From assembly GCA_016287755.1 (NCBI GenBank), contig JAEEWT010000007.1:107765-171764 (forward strand): DNA of 64,000 nucleotides. Reading direction: 5' to 3'. This DNA is from Prevotella sp. GTDB taxonomy: Bacteria > Bacteroidota > Bacteroidia > Bacteroidales > Bacteroidaceae. The notes below the pieces were generated by a model that saw only the letters and a list, made by a program, of their open reading frames with translations, had not been told where the DNA came from and ran no database searches. The position numbers and the translations under genes were made by a program. Of the stretch, positions 1 to 7,558 are shown one piece after another. The stretch's first letter is position 1; each line of letters begins with the position of its first letter.

Positions 1-1421
1 TAGTACAGACTACCGTTGTATTCCACCTGCATGTGTACCTTACCCATGTCATCGGAGCCCTTCGAGATAGCCTGGATGGTGAATTCCTTCAAGGTCATCT
101 GCTTCAGGATAATCTTCTTCAAGGCCTTAATGGCAGCGTCTACCGGACCGTTACCCGTAGCGGCCGCCTCGAATTTCTGTCCGCTGATGTCCAATCCGAT
201 GCTGGCCACGCTGCGCACGCCCATACCTGTCGTTACCTGCAGGTAGTCGAGACGTACGGCATGGTTCTCCGACTGGTCGGCACCTGCCAAGGTGAGGATA
301 TCCTCGTCGTTCACCTCTTTCTTCCTGTCGGCCATGGCGAGGAACTTCTGATAGAGCTTGTCAAGCTTCTGGTCGTCATCAATACTCACGCCCAGCACCT
401 CTAAGCGGTACTTGAGGGCAGCACGACCGCTGCGGGCGGTGAGTACGATAGAGTTGTCTTCAAGACCGATATCCTTGGGATCGATGATCTCGTAGGTCTG
501 TACGTTCTTCAACACGCCGTCCTGATGAATACCGCTGGAGTGCGCAAAGGCATTTCGTCCTACGATAGCCTTATTGGGCTGTACAGGCATGTTCATCAAT
601 CCTGACACCATACGTGATGTGGGATAGATCTTGGTGGTGTTGATGTTTGTGTCGATATTCAGTCCTTTGTGACACTTCAGGATCATGGCGATTTCCTCAA
701 GCGAGGTATTACCTGCCCTTTCACCGATACCGTTGATGGTTACCTCCACCTGACGGGCACCGTTCATGATACCGCTGAAGGTGTTGGCAGTAGCCATACC
801 GAGGTCATTATGACAATGAGTAGAGATAACGGCTTTATCGATTCCGTCCACATGCTCCATCAAATACTTGATCTTGGCTCCGTATTCCTCAGGCAGACAG
901 TAGCCTGTGGTATCGGGGATGTTCACCACTGTGGCACCTGCCTTGATAACAGCCTCGATTACCCGTGCCAGGTATTCGTTCTCCGTGCGACCTGCATCCT
1001 CGGCATAGAACTCCACGTCCTCCACATATTTCTTTGCATACTTCACAGCTTCCACTGCCCGTTCAATAATCTCCTCGCGGTTGGAGTTGAACTTATATTT
1101 AATATGTGCGTCACTGGTACCGATACCCGTGTGGATACGCTTGCGCTTGGCATACTGCAGACTCTCGGCAGCGATGTCGATATCTTTCTGCACGGCACGT
1201 GTCAGTGCGCAGATAGTAGGCCATGTCACCGCCTTGGAGATTTCAATCACCGAGTTGAAGTCGCCAGGACTGGAAATCGGGAAGCCTGCTTCAATCACAT
1301 CTACGCCCAACTGTTCCAGTTGCTTGGCCACCTGGATCTTCTCTACGGTGTTCAACTGGCACCCTGGTACCTGCTCTCCGTCACGTAATGTCGTGTCGAA
1401 AATAAATAACCTGTCACTCAT
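1..1421 (-). CDS. leuA: 2-isopropylmalate synthase, 3' end outside window
   Basis: Condenses acetyl-CoA with 2-ketoisovalerate, the first committed step of leucine synthesis, in the cytoplasm. The visible 473 residues begin [20 protein letters not shown], the signature of the HMGL/isopropylmalate synthase TIM barrel with the catalytic Arg-Asp pair near residue 13. The metal-binding HCHNDLG motif lies near residue 204. The start of the regulatory C-terminal domain is present, but the gene runs off the left edge, so its end is not seen. The ATG at 1421 follows a purine-rich stretch. The gene sits directly behind a leader peptide and attenuator (1458-1605), so transcription should respond to charged Leu/Ile tRNA. 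A homocitrate or citramalate synthase is a less likely reading. Confidence 0.93.
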   Translation of the reverse strand, partial: MSDRLFIFDTTLRDGEQVPGCQLNTVEKIQVAKQLEQLGVDVIEAGFPISSPGDFNSVIEISKAVTWPTICALTRAVQKDIDIAAESLQYAKRKRIHTGIGTSDAHIKYKFNSNREEIIERAVEAVKYAKKYVEDVEFYAEDAGRTENEYLARVIEAVIKAGATVVNIPDTTGYCLPEEYGAKIKYLMEHVDGIDKAVISTHCHNDLGMATANTFSGIMNGARQVEVTINGIGERAGNTSLEEIAMILKCHKGLNIDTNINTTKIYPTSRMVSGLMNMPVQPNKAIVGRNAFAHSSGIHQDGVLKNVQTYEIIDPKDIGLEDNSIVLTARSGRAALKYRLEVLGVSIDDDQKLDKLYQKFLAMADRKKEVNDEDILTLAGADQSENHAVRLDYLQVTTGMGVRSVASIGLDISGQKFEAAATGNGPVDAAIKALKKIILKQMTLKEFTIQAISKGSDDMGKVHMQVEYNGSLY

Positions 1422-1457
1422 TGTCTTGTTCTTTGTTCCTTTTTTATATGATTACCT

Positions 1458-1498
1458 GAAAAACAAAAGACCTTTCACACTGCGGAAGTGGAAAGGTC
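1458..1498 (-). promoter_or_regulatory. leuA transcription attenuator (terminator with competing antiterminator)
   Basis: Read on the minus strand, GACCTTTCCAC and GTGTGAAAGGTC form a strong stem followed by TTTTGTTTTT, an intrinsic terminator 37 bp before leuA. The loop side contains CACTTCCGC (1482-1490). This is perfectly complementary to GCGGAAGTG at 1539-1547, the last codons of the leader peptide. Stalling on the upstream Ile/Leu codons would leave GCGGAAGTG free to pair with the terminator and let transcription continue. A ribosome reaching the stop codon would mask it and the terminator would form. The structures are seen; the regulatory logic is inferred from known attenuators. Confidence 0.85.
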
Positions 1499-1533
1499 TC
1501 AATATCTATCACATTGCATAGTCATATACACAC

Positions 1534-1605
1534 CTAATCACTTCCGCCCGCTCGTTGCAGTCGAATAATAATATTAATAATGTGTAGATTCAGACTCTGC
1601 TTCAT
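1534..1605 (-). CDS. Ile/Leu-rich leader peptide of the leuA attenuator (23 aa)
   Basis: A short frame from ATG at 1605 to TAG at 1534 encodes 23 residues. They include five isoleucines in a cluster (IINIII, all ATT codons) and three leucines (CTG, CTA, CTG). It lies between a promoter (-7 at 1631-1638) and a terminator hairpin (1469-1498) upstream of leuA. Such codon runs are the hallmark of ribosome-mediated attenuation of branched-chain amino-acid operons: when charged tRNA is scarce the ribosome stalls on them. Its last codons overlap the sequence that can pair with the terminator. It has no expected function as a protein. Confidence 0.85.
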   Translation of the reverse strand: MKQSLNLHIINIIIRLQRAGGSD

Positions 1606-1630
1606 TGTCTCTATTTTTATAAATCGGGTG

Positions 1631-1638
1631 CAAAGTTA
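1631..1638 (-). promoter_or_regulatory. Promoter -7 element of leuA leader
   Basis: TAACTTTG matches the Bacteroidota -7 consensus TAnnTTTG. A TTTG lies 20 bp further upstream at the -33 position. Transcription should begin near 1624, about 20 nt before the leader peptide start. Confidence 0.7.
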
Positions 1639-1761
1639 TGAATAAAACTTGAAACAAACAAATAAATCATCACTTTTTTGAGATAAAAAGTTACAATTCA
1701 TCATTTATACGCAGTAAATCAGTAAACAACGGTAAGGCAACATCTACTTTTTATCCTACAC

Positions 1762-2226
1762 TCAATACCATCGCAGATGGAGAAGATGCAGTCTATGCTC
1801 ATAACTGTATTCATAGACATAACCGTGCTGCCAGGCATAATAGGCCACGGTGATGGCCTCCTGATCACTAAGCGAGGGATGAATCACCCGGGCATGCAGA
1901 TCGAAGTCATAGTAGGTAGTGTACATCAACAGACCGTCCTTCCCTCCCCTTTTATAGATCTGGGTGATTTGTTTATTGGGAGTAAAGGAACAAACCTTCC
2001 CTCCGTTCGCTAGATAGGCATTCACTATACCAAAGTCTTCTAAGCTGAATACCACACAGGAGTCGGGATCGTAGTTTCTCCTACCATCATCTCCATGAAT
2101 GGCATTAGCAATCGACTGCATAATGGAGTCGCGTACCGACGGATCATCATCCGCATGACAGGTCTTTATGGAGAACGCCACGGGCATCAACAGGAGCAAC
2201 AGGAATAAAGGAAGTAGCTTTTTCAT
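1762..2226 (-). CDS. Small secreted protein of unknown function
   Basis: 154 residues with a clear N-terminal signal peptide (MKKLLPLFLLLLLMPVAFS). The mature part is acidic at first and rich in Tyr and His towards the end (HGYVYEYSYEHRLHLLHLRWY region). I do not recognise a family. A -7-like TATTTTTG at 2279-2286 on the minus strand gives a plausible promoter about 50 bp upstream, so it is probably a single-gene unit. It reads towards the leuA promoter. Export to the periplasm or outer membrane is inferred from the signal peptide only; no lipobox Cys is evident at the cleavage region. Confidence 0.75.
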   Translation of the reverse strand: MKKLLPLFLLLLLMPVAFSIKTCHADDDPSVRDSIMQSIANAIHGDDGRRNYDPDSCVVFSLEDFGIVNAYLANGGKVCSFTPNKQITQIYKRGGKDGLLMYTTYYDFDLHARVIHPSLSDQEAITVAYYAWQHGYVYEYSYEHRLHLLHLRWY

Positions 2227-2278
2227 TTGTTTACCTTATTATATTATGCACATTAGCTAACGCTGCGACAAAAATACA

Positions 2279-2286
2279 ACTTGCCT
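2279..2286 (-). promoter_or_regulatory. Probable -7 promoter element of the small secreted protein
   Basis: TATTTTTG on the minus strand fits TAnnTTTG and lies 53 bp upstream of the ATG at 2226. Confidence 0.5.
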
Positions 2287-2409
2287 TAACAAACAACGAA
2301 AAAACCAACTGACATTAGTCTGACATTTACTGATTGGGGCCCAAAGTGAAGGCCAACTTAACAAAAATAGCTCCACTTGTCTTCGCAATAACTCCTACAA
2401 ACTTAGTTA

Positions 2410-2672
2410 GTGCTTCCAACCAGCCTAGTTTCTACCACTTATCAGCCTTATAACACCCAGTTATCAGCCTTATAACTTATCGTAACCAGCCTAGTTGAAT
2501 GGCGTTATAAGGCTTGTAGGATTTCGAAGGTAAAGAATGTGAATAAAAAATGCTCCGCTAATTCGCCTAATTCACTAATGTTCAACAGGTTGTTGGCGGA
2601 GGAATATCCTTAAATTCCTCCGCCCCGATTCTTCTGGTAATCATGTAATTACACTGATAGGCGGAGGAATAT
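2410..2672. repeat. REP-like repeats and palindromes upstream of the RAYT gene
   Basis: The 548-bp gap (2227-2774) has no gene but several repeats. AACCAGCCTAGTT occurs at 2418-2430 and 2484-2496. TTATCAGCCTTATAAC occurs at 2439-2454 and 2461-2476, with its partial inverse GTTATAAGGCT near 2503. GGCGGAGGAAT (2595-2605) pairs with ATTCCTCCGCC (2614-2624) to form a perfect 11-bp hairpin. A second copy of GGCGGAGGAATAT follows at 2660-2672. Palindromes of this kind next to a Y1 transposase are typical of REP/BIME units mobilised by RAYTs. The association here is inference. Confidence 0.65.
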
Positions 2673-2762
2673 GAGTGGATTACTTAAGGCGGGAAGAAAA
2701 GTGATGAGAAAAGAAGACTAGCATTTATCTACAAAAATGTTGTGTGAAGTAAAAAATATGAT

Positions 2763-2770
2763 TACCTTTG
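2763..2770 (+). promoter_or_regulatory. Promoter -7 element of the RAYT gene
   Basis: TACCTTTG is a perfect -7 match but ends only 4 bp before the ATG at 2775. Either the mRNA is nearly leaderless, or translation starts at the downstream Met codon at 2832. Confidence 0.6.
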
Positions 2771-2774
2771 CAGT

Positions 2775-3857
2775 ATGGATAAGGAAACCTATGAGAAACA
2801 GAAAGCCTTTGCTGGTAAGAAGGTACCTTCAATGAACCGACGTTGTGTAGGCCATGATTATCAGAGCCGTCAGATTTACATGATTACGATGGTTACTGAA
2901 GGACGACGCCCGCTCTTTGGGCAAGTTGTTGGGCGCAGCGATGCTGTAGCAGGTGAGGAAACCCCGCATATTGTGTTATCAGAGTTAGGAGAAGCTGTCG
3001 TAGAATGCTGGATGGCTACTCACAACCTCTACCCTGCCGTCAAAGTGATAGCCCTACAAATGATGCCCGACCACTTGCATGGTATCCTTTTTGTAAAGGA
3101 AAGAATGGAGCAACACTTGGGGCAGGTAATCAAAGGCTTCAAGACTGGCTGCAACAAAGCCTACCGAAGAATTATACTTGGACAGGTTGAGTTAATTGCG
3201 ACACGGTCGCAACAGACAGGACAAGGAGAACCAAGGCCCAAGGACGACCGCCGCCACGGCCTGCTCTTTGCCCGTGGCTATAACGACCGCCTGCTACTAC
3301 GTGAAGGCCAGCTTGACACCTGGCTTCACTACCTCGCTGACAACCCGCGGCGCCTGATGATGAAACGTGAGCATCCCGACCTTTTCCGTGTACAACGAGG
3401 AATTGTGGTGAACGGACGGTCGTTCTCTGCGATTGGCAACCTTTTCCTACTGCAACGCCCCTTCCGACTGCAAGTACAGTGCTCGCGCCGTCTTACTGAG
3501 AATGAAATACAGGAAAAGGTGGTTGAGTGTGTAAACGCAGCAGCACAGGGTGCTGTTCTTGTATCCCCTTCCATCTCACGTGGTGAGAAGGCTGTCATGC
3601 GTGCAGCCTTTGAACGAGGCTATCCTCTCATCTATTTGCAGGAGAATGGCTTTACTGATTTGGCTAAACCCAACGGTAAGCGCATGGATGCCTGTGCCCG
3701 GGGGCAATTGCTCATTCTGGCACCTTGGGAACATCACAATGAGCGCACGACCATCAGTCGTAACCAATGCCTCTCATTGAACGACATGGCTCGTATTCTT
3801 TGCGAGCCTCTTGATCTTCCACCCTATTGCTGCAACGATGATGCTGGTGAAAGGTGA
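2775..3857 (+). CDS. REP-associated tyrosine transposase (RAYT) with DprA/SLOG-like C-terminal domain
   Basis: 360 residues. The N-terminal half is a Y1/IS200-like HUH nuclease: HDYQSRQIYMIT at 27-38, the metal-binding HLH at 100-102 (MMPDHLHGIL), and the likely catalytic Tyr169 in ARGYNDRLLL before WLHYLADNPRR, as in REP-associated transposases. Residues about 216-345 are extra. They contain an IGN start, VLVSPSISRGEKAVMRAA (261-278), YPLIYLQENGF and SRNQCLSLNDMA (328-339), which follow the order of the DprA/Smf Rossmann-like fold. REP-like palindromes lie just upstream. No terminal inverted repeats of a self-mobile IS were seen. Met20 is an alternative start because the -7 element is so close. 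Its 3' end overlaps nhaC by 84 bp. The SLOG assignment is inferred from pattern only. Confidence 0.8.
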   Translation: MDKETYEKQKAFAGKKVPSMNRRCVGHDYQSRQIYMITMVTEGRRPLFGQVVGRSDAVAGEETPHIVLSELGEAVVECWMATHNLYPAVKVIALQMMPDHLHGILFVKERMEQHLGQVIKGFKTGCNKAYRRIILGQVELIATRSQQTGQGEPRPKDDRRHGLLFARGYNDRLLLREGQLDTWLHYLADNPRRLMMKREHPDLFRVQRGIVVNGRSFSAIGNLFLLQRPFRLQVQCSRRLTENEIQEKVVECVNAAAQGAVLVSPSISRGEKAVMRAAFERGYPLIYLQENGFTDLAKPNGKRMDACARGQLLILAPWEHHNERTTISRNQCLSLNDMARILCEPLDLPPYCCNDDAGER

Positions 3858-5210
3858 GAGGATATTGAAGAAACAGTATGGGAGGTAAGTAAGGGTGGAA
3901 ACACCCAAGACGGTGCTCTGCGTGAGTCCGCAGGTGTTCCAAGGAACGAGTACAGAGGTGACCGTAGCACCATCCTCGCAGGTACGACTGAGCAGTCGCG
4001 ATTCATATCCCTGCTCCTGATAGGTATCTTTGAAGATGGAACTGGAGAGCATGATAGACAGGTATTGATCGGCCATGGCGATGTTACAGAACAAGCAGGT
4101 GCAGATGGTGGACGACACCAGTGAGGCGGTACCCTTCACAAAACGCAGCACATGACGCATGAGGTCTTTGAGCTGACCAGTGGCTGTCACGGCACCGCCG
4201 AAGGTCTGGGCACAGATGATCAGCCAGATGGTTGGCATCATACCAGCCATGCCGCTGGTATGGACGAGCTCGTTGAGCATAGGTACTCCAGTTTCTATCT
4301 GGTTGTCGCCATAACAAGCCTGCATGACACCCCTATAGGCAGAGATGAACCCTTCGTTGGCATCGGTGTTCACCTGATGTACCAAGCCTGGCTGGAACAG
4401 TACGGCCACCACGGCAGCCAATAGGATAGCCACGAACAAGACCACCATGGAGGGCCATCGACGGGCAATCATCACACCGGTGAGAACAGGTACCAACAGC
4501 AGCCATGGAGAGATGACGAACGTGTGTTGTATGCCATCCATGAACTCCATTACATTACCACTCCCTGACACATCCATGGTGAGTCCGGCCACGAAGAAAA
4601 CGAGTATGGAGACACAGAACGTGGGAACGGTGGTATAGAGCATATAGCGGATATGGGTAAACAGCGGTGTGCCCGAAACGCTGGAGGCCAACACGGTGGT
4701 ATCTGACAGCGGTGACAGCTTATCACCGAAATAGGCACCCGTAATAATGGAACCTGCAATCCAGCCATCGGCAAAGCCATGTGCCTTACCAATACCCATC
4801 AACGCCACACCGATGGTGGCAACGGTAGTCCACGACGAGCCAATCATCAGACTGACCAAGGCACATAGCAGACTGCTGCTTACCAGGAACCACTCCGGCT
4901 GAATAATCTGCATGCCATAGTAGATCATGGTGGGAACAATACCCGACACCATCCACGTACCACCGATGGCACCAATCAACAATAAGATAATGATGGCAGG
5001 AGTACAACTGGAGATCTTTGCACTGAACTCCTCTTCCAGATTCTCCCAGTCAAGCTTCTTCGAGAGATAGCCCACCAGTACACTCACGGCGGCAGCTATC
5101 AACAGGGACACCTGACTGGCACCATCCAATGTTGCGTTACCGAAAACGGCAACGCAACACGTGATGAGTAGAATCAGCACCAGAAATGGTATGAACGGAA
5201 GAATCCCCAA
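3774..5210 (-). CDS. nhaC: NhaC-family Na+/H+ antiporter
   Basis: 478-residue polytopic membrane protein exchanging Na+ for H+ (or malate/lactate type substrates in relatives). Its runs such as IIILLLIGAIGGTWMVSGIVPTMIYYG, the SLMIGSSWTTVATIGVALMGIG stretch and ITGAYFGDKLSPLSDTT are NhaC hallmarks. The start is odd. The frame opens only at a stop 2 codons upstream and the first usable codon is TTG at 5210, formed by the last unit of a 7-bp array. The N-terminus is a few residues shorter than I would expect. It lies 42 bp behind the peptide transporter gene and is probably cotranscribed with it. The 3' end converges with and overlaps the RAYT gene by 84 bp. Confidence 0.85.
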   Translation of the reverse strand: MGILPFIPFLVLILLITCCVAVFGNATLDGASQVSLLIAAAVSVLVGYLSKKLDWENLEEEFSAKISSCTPAIIILLLIGAIGGTWMVSGIVPTMIYYGMQIIQPEWFLVSSSLLCALVSLMIGSSWTTVATIGVALMGIGKAHGFADGWIAGSIITGAYFGDKLSPLSDTTVLASSVSGTPLFTHIRYMLYTTVPTFCVSILVFFVAGLTMDVSGSGNVMEFMDGIQHTFVISPWLLLVPVLTGVMIARRWPSMVVLFVAILLAAVVAVLFQPGLVHQVNTDANEGFISAYRGVMQACYGDNQIETGVPMLNELVHTSGMAGMMPTIWLIICAQTFGGAVTATGQLKDLMRHVLRFVKGTASLVSSTICTCLFCNIAMADQYLSIMLSSSIFKDTYQEQGYESRLLSRTCEDGATVTSVLVPWNTCGLTQSTVLGVSTLTYLPYCFFNILSPFTSIIVAAIGWKIKRLAKNTSHVVQ

Positions 5211-5242
5211 TTCTCAATTATCAATTTTCAATTAACAATCGT
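5208..5242 (-). repeat. Heptamer array between POT transporter gene and nhaC
   Basis: Five consecutive 7-bp units (ATTGNNN on the minus strand) fill most of the 42-bp gap between the two genes. The last unit supplies the TTG used as the nhaC start. Confidence 0.85.
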
Positions 5243-5252
5243 TCTGCGATTG

Positions 5253-6782
5253 TTACGCAACTTTTTCCAAACGTTTCATCATGGCGAACATGAAGATGGC
5301 GGCTACAAGACATACGCCGAGGAAGACGCTCCAGCATACCCAGAGAGGTACGGCACCCCACAGCAGACCGCCAACGACGACGAGCTGGTTACCTATAGCT
5401 GTGGCCACAAACCAGCCACCCATCATCATTCCCTTATACTTGGGAGGAGCAACCTTCGACACGAATGAGATACCCATCGGTGAAAGCAACAGCTCACCAA
5501 AGGTAAGTACCAGATAAACCATGATGAGCAGGTTGGGTGTTACGTCGGCCACATGCACAGCCACAGGATTACCGTCGGCACCCATCTCTGTCTGAGGAAG
5601 GGGAAGACCATACGAAGCGAATGCCATCAGGGCGTAAGCAATAGCGGCAACAACCATACCATAAGCAATCTTACGGGGAGCAGAAGGTTCCTTTCCCTTC
5701 GCTGCCAGCGAACTGAAGATGGCCATCGACACAGGGGTGAGGGCTACCACATAGAAGGGATTGAACTGCTGGAAAATAGGAGCAGACACCGAGATAGAAC
5801 CATCGGGATTATACTGTAGGCAAAGGAAAGCAATGGCTACAACAATCACAATGGCTGAGATGATCTTGGCCTTGGATGTCTTAGACTGGAACAGGGAGAA
5901 CAGCGCGTAAACAATGAAGATGACTGCCACCAGGTTCCACACGTTGAAGCACATGGCTTGCAGACCGTCAGCCGACTGTGCCGTAAACTCATCGGCAAAA
6001 TAGGTCAGCGACAGACCGTTCTGGTGGAAGGCCATCCAGAAGAAGATGACCACGGCGAACACCAGGCACAAGGCCACGATTCGCTGCTTGGTTTCTTCTT
6101 TTGACAACTCTTCAACAGGCGCAGCATCTACGGCAGCAGCCTTCTTGGCTCCTCCCTCTGTGTGACGGAAGGTAGAGCGGAAGATATAGTAAATGGCTAT
6201 TGAGAGAATCAGCGATGCACAGGCTACAGCAAACGAGAAATGGTAAGCATCGTTCGATGAATAGCCCAAGGTGTTCTCGGCATACTCCTTGATCTTGATG
6301 GCTGCAGTGGGTGCAAATAGGGCACCAATATTGATGGCCATGTAGAAGATGGAGAAGCCGGCATCTCGTTTTCCAGCGAACTGAGAATCGTTGTAGAGAT
6401 CGCCCACCATCACCTGGAGATTACCCTTGAACAGACCGGTACCAAAGCCGATGAGCAACAAAGCTGCCAGCATCACGACAAGAGCAACCTTGTCACCGCC
6501 CAGGGGTACCGATAGGAGCAGATAACCGCAGAACATGATGATGATACCTGTGGTCACCATTCGACCAAAGCCGAACTTATCGGCCATGATACCACCAATA
6601 AGGGGGAAGAAATACACTAACATAAGGAAAGCACTGTAGATAGTACCAGCAAGAGCGGGTGACAATCCATAGTTAGCTCTCAGGAACAGGGCGAAAACGG
6701 CCAGCATGGTATAATAGCCGAAACGTTCGCCAGTGTTGGCCAATGCCAACGCATAAAGACCTTTAGGTTGACCTTCAAACAT
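5253..6782 (-). CDS. POT/PTR-family di-/tripeptide:proton symporter
   Basis: 509-residue major-facilitator protein importing small peptides with protons. It shows the POT family start ANTGERFGYYTM, GGIMADKFGFGR in the loop after TM2-3, and GLFKGNLQVMVGDLY in TM4. The usual ExxER proton-coupling motif at the N-terminus reads NTGER, so its first Glu is missing. Related Bacteroidota transporters that I recall also lack it, so this may be a lineage trait. A cytosolic linker rich in Ala/Glu/Lys sits near residues 205-225. The ATG at 6782 follows the beta-barrel protein gene region, and nhaC follows downstream. Confidence 0.9.
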   Translation of the reverse strand: MFEGQPKGLYALALANTGERFGYYTMLAVFALFLRANYGLSPALAGTIYSAFLMLVYFFPLIGGIMADKFGFGRMVTTGIIIMFCGYLLLSVPLGGDKVALVVMLAALLLIGFGTGLFKGNLQVMVGDLYNDSQFAGKRDAGFSIFYMAINIGALFAPTAAIKIKEYAENTLGYSSNDAYHFSFAVACASLILSIAIYYIFRSTFRHTEGGAKKAAAVDAAPVEELSKEETKQRIVALCLVFAVVIFFWMAFHQNGLSLTYFADEFTAQSADGLQAMCFNVWNLVAVIFIVYALFSLFQSKTSKAKIISAIVIVVAIAFLCLQYNPDGSISVSAPIFQQFNPFYVVALTPVSMAIFSSLAAKGKEPSAPRKIAYGMVVAAIAYALMAFASYGLPLPQTEMGADGNPVAVHVADVTPNLLIMVYLVLTFGELLLSPMGISFVSKVAPPKYKGMMMGGWFVATAIGNQLVVVGGLLWGAVPLWVCWSVFLGVCLVAAIFMFAMMKRLEKVA

Positions 6783-6799
6783 AGTTGTAATTATTTAAG

Positions 6800-7555
6800 T
6801 TATTGTTTTGTTTTCTTGAGATCGAAGAGGTAGGTGAGTTTCACGATGATGCTACTGTTGTTTGACTTACCGAAATAATCGCGCTTGGTGTCTTTGTAGA
6901 TATTCCCAAGTCCGTAGTAGTAACGGGCTTCGAGCATGAAATGACCAAGTTTCGGGAACGAGTATTCCATACCGATGCCCGCAGCAATACCGTAGTCGAG
7001 TTTGTTCTCCACAGCCATCGTGTCCTGATGCACCTCGTCGTTCGCACGCTTCCAGCTGTTACGCTTGTCGAGCTCGAAGTTCTTCGTCACCTTGTCACTC
7101 AGGTAATAACCCAGCTGCGGACCGGCCTGGAAGAAGAACTGCACGCCCTTCTGCTCCCTACCCCAACCCAGACGGGCAAAGATAGGTAGCTGCACATAGT
7201 TCAGCGTACGACTAAAGGATTCTGCCTGTTGCGTCTCTTCGTTAATCACGGGTTGATCCTCCCTGTCGAGGATATCCTCCTTCCATCCCATCTGCGCATA
7301 GTTCAGTTCCGCATAGATGGAGCAGATGCTATTGAAATATTTCTCGCAGACATAGCGGAACGACAGACCGCCCGTGTAGCCTCCATGGAAGGTCTGGTTC
7401 ACCTTCGGTACAAAGCCTACATTACTGAGCATGTAGCCACCGTTGACACCTATGGCCAGATCGCTCCTGTGTTCGCCTACCTGCGCCAACGACGACAAGG
7501 GGAACAGCATGAGCAGACTGATGATGCAAAGGATTGAACGATTCCGCATCTTCAT
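6800..7555 (-). CDS. Outer-membrane beta-barrel (porin-like) protein
   Basis: 251 residues with a signal peptide ending near SSLAQ. The mature chain has alternating amphipathic strands (LAIGVNGGYMLSNVGF, GLSFRYVCEKYF, LNYVQLPIFARLGWG, FMLEARYYYGLGNIY) and ends in an aromatic/hydrophobic strand with YLFDLKKTKQ. This fits the OMP_b-brl family common in Bacteroidota (PorT-like in size). It starts 3 bp after the stop of the LysM protein gene, so the two are likely cotranscribed. The ligand and exact role cannot be told from the sequence. Confidence 0.8.
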   Translation of the reverse strand: MKMRNRSILCIISLLMLFPLSSLAQVGEHRSDLAIGVNGGYMLSNVGFVPKVNQTFHGGYTGGLSFRYVCEKYFNSICSIYAELNYAQMGWKEDILDREDQPVINEETQQAESFSRTLNYVQLPIFARLGWGREQKGVQFFFQAGPQLGYYLSDKVTKNFELDKRNSWKRANDEVHQDTMAVENKLDYGIAAGIGMEYSFPKLGHFMLEARYYYGLGNIYKDTKRDYFGKSNNSSIIVKLTYLFDLKKTKQ

Positions 7556-7558
7556 GAC

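Noticed and set aside
669..1388. Long plus-strand open frame opposite leuA
   Set aside because: It lies entirely over the well-supported minus-strand leuA and has no recognisable protein features.
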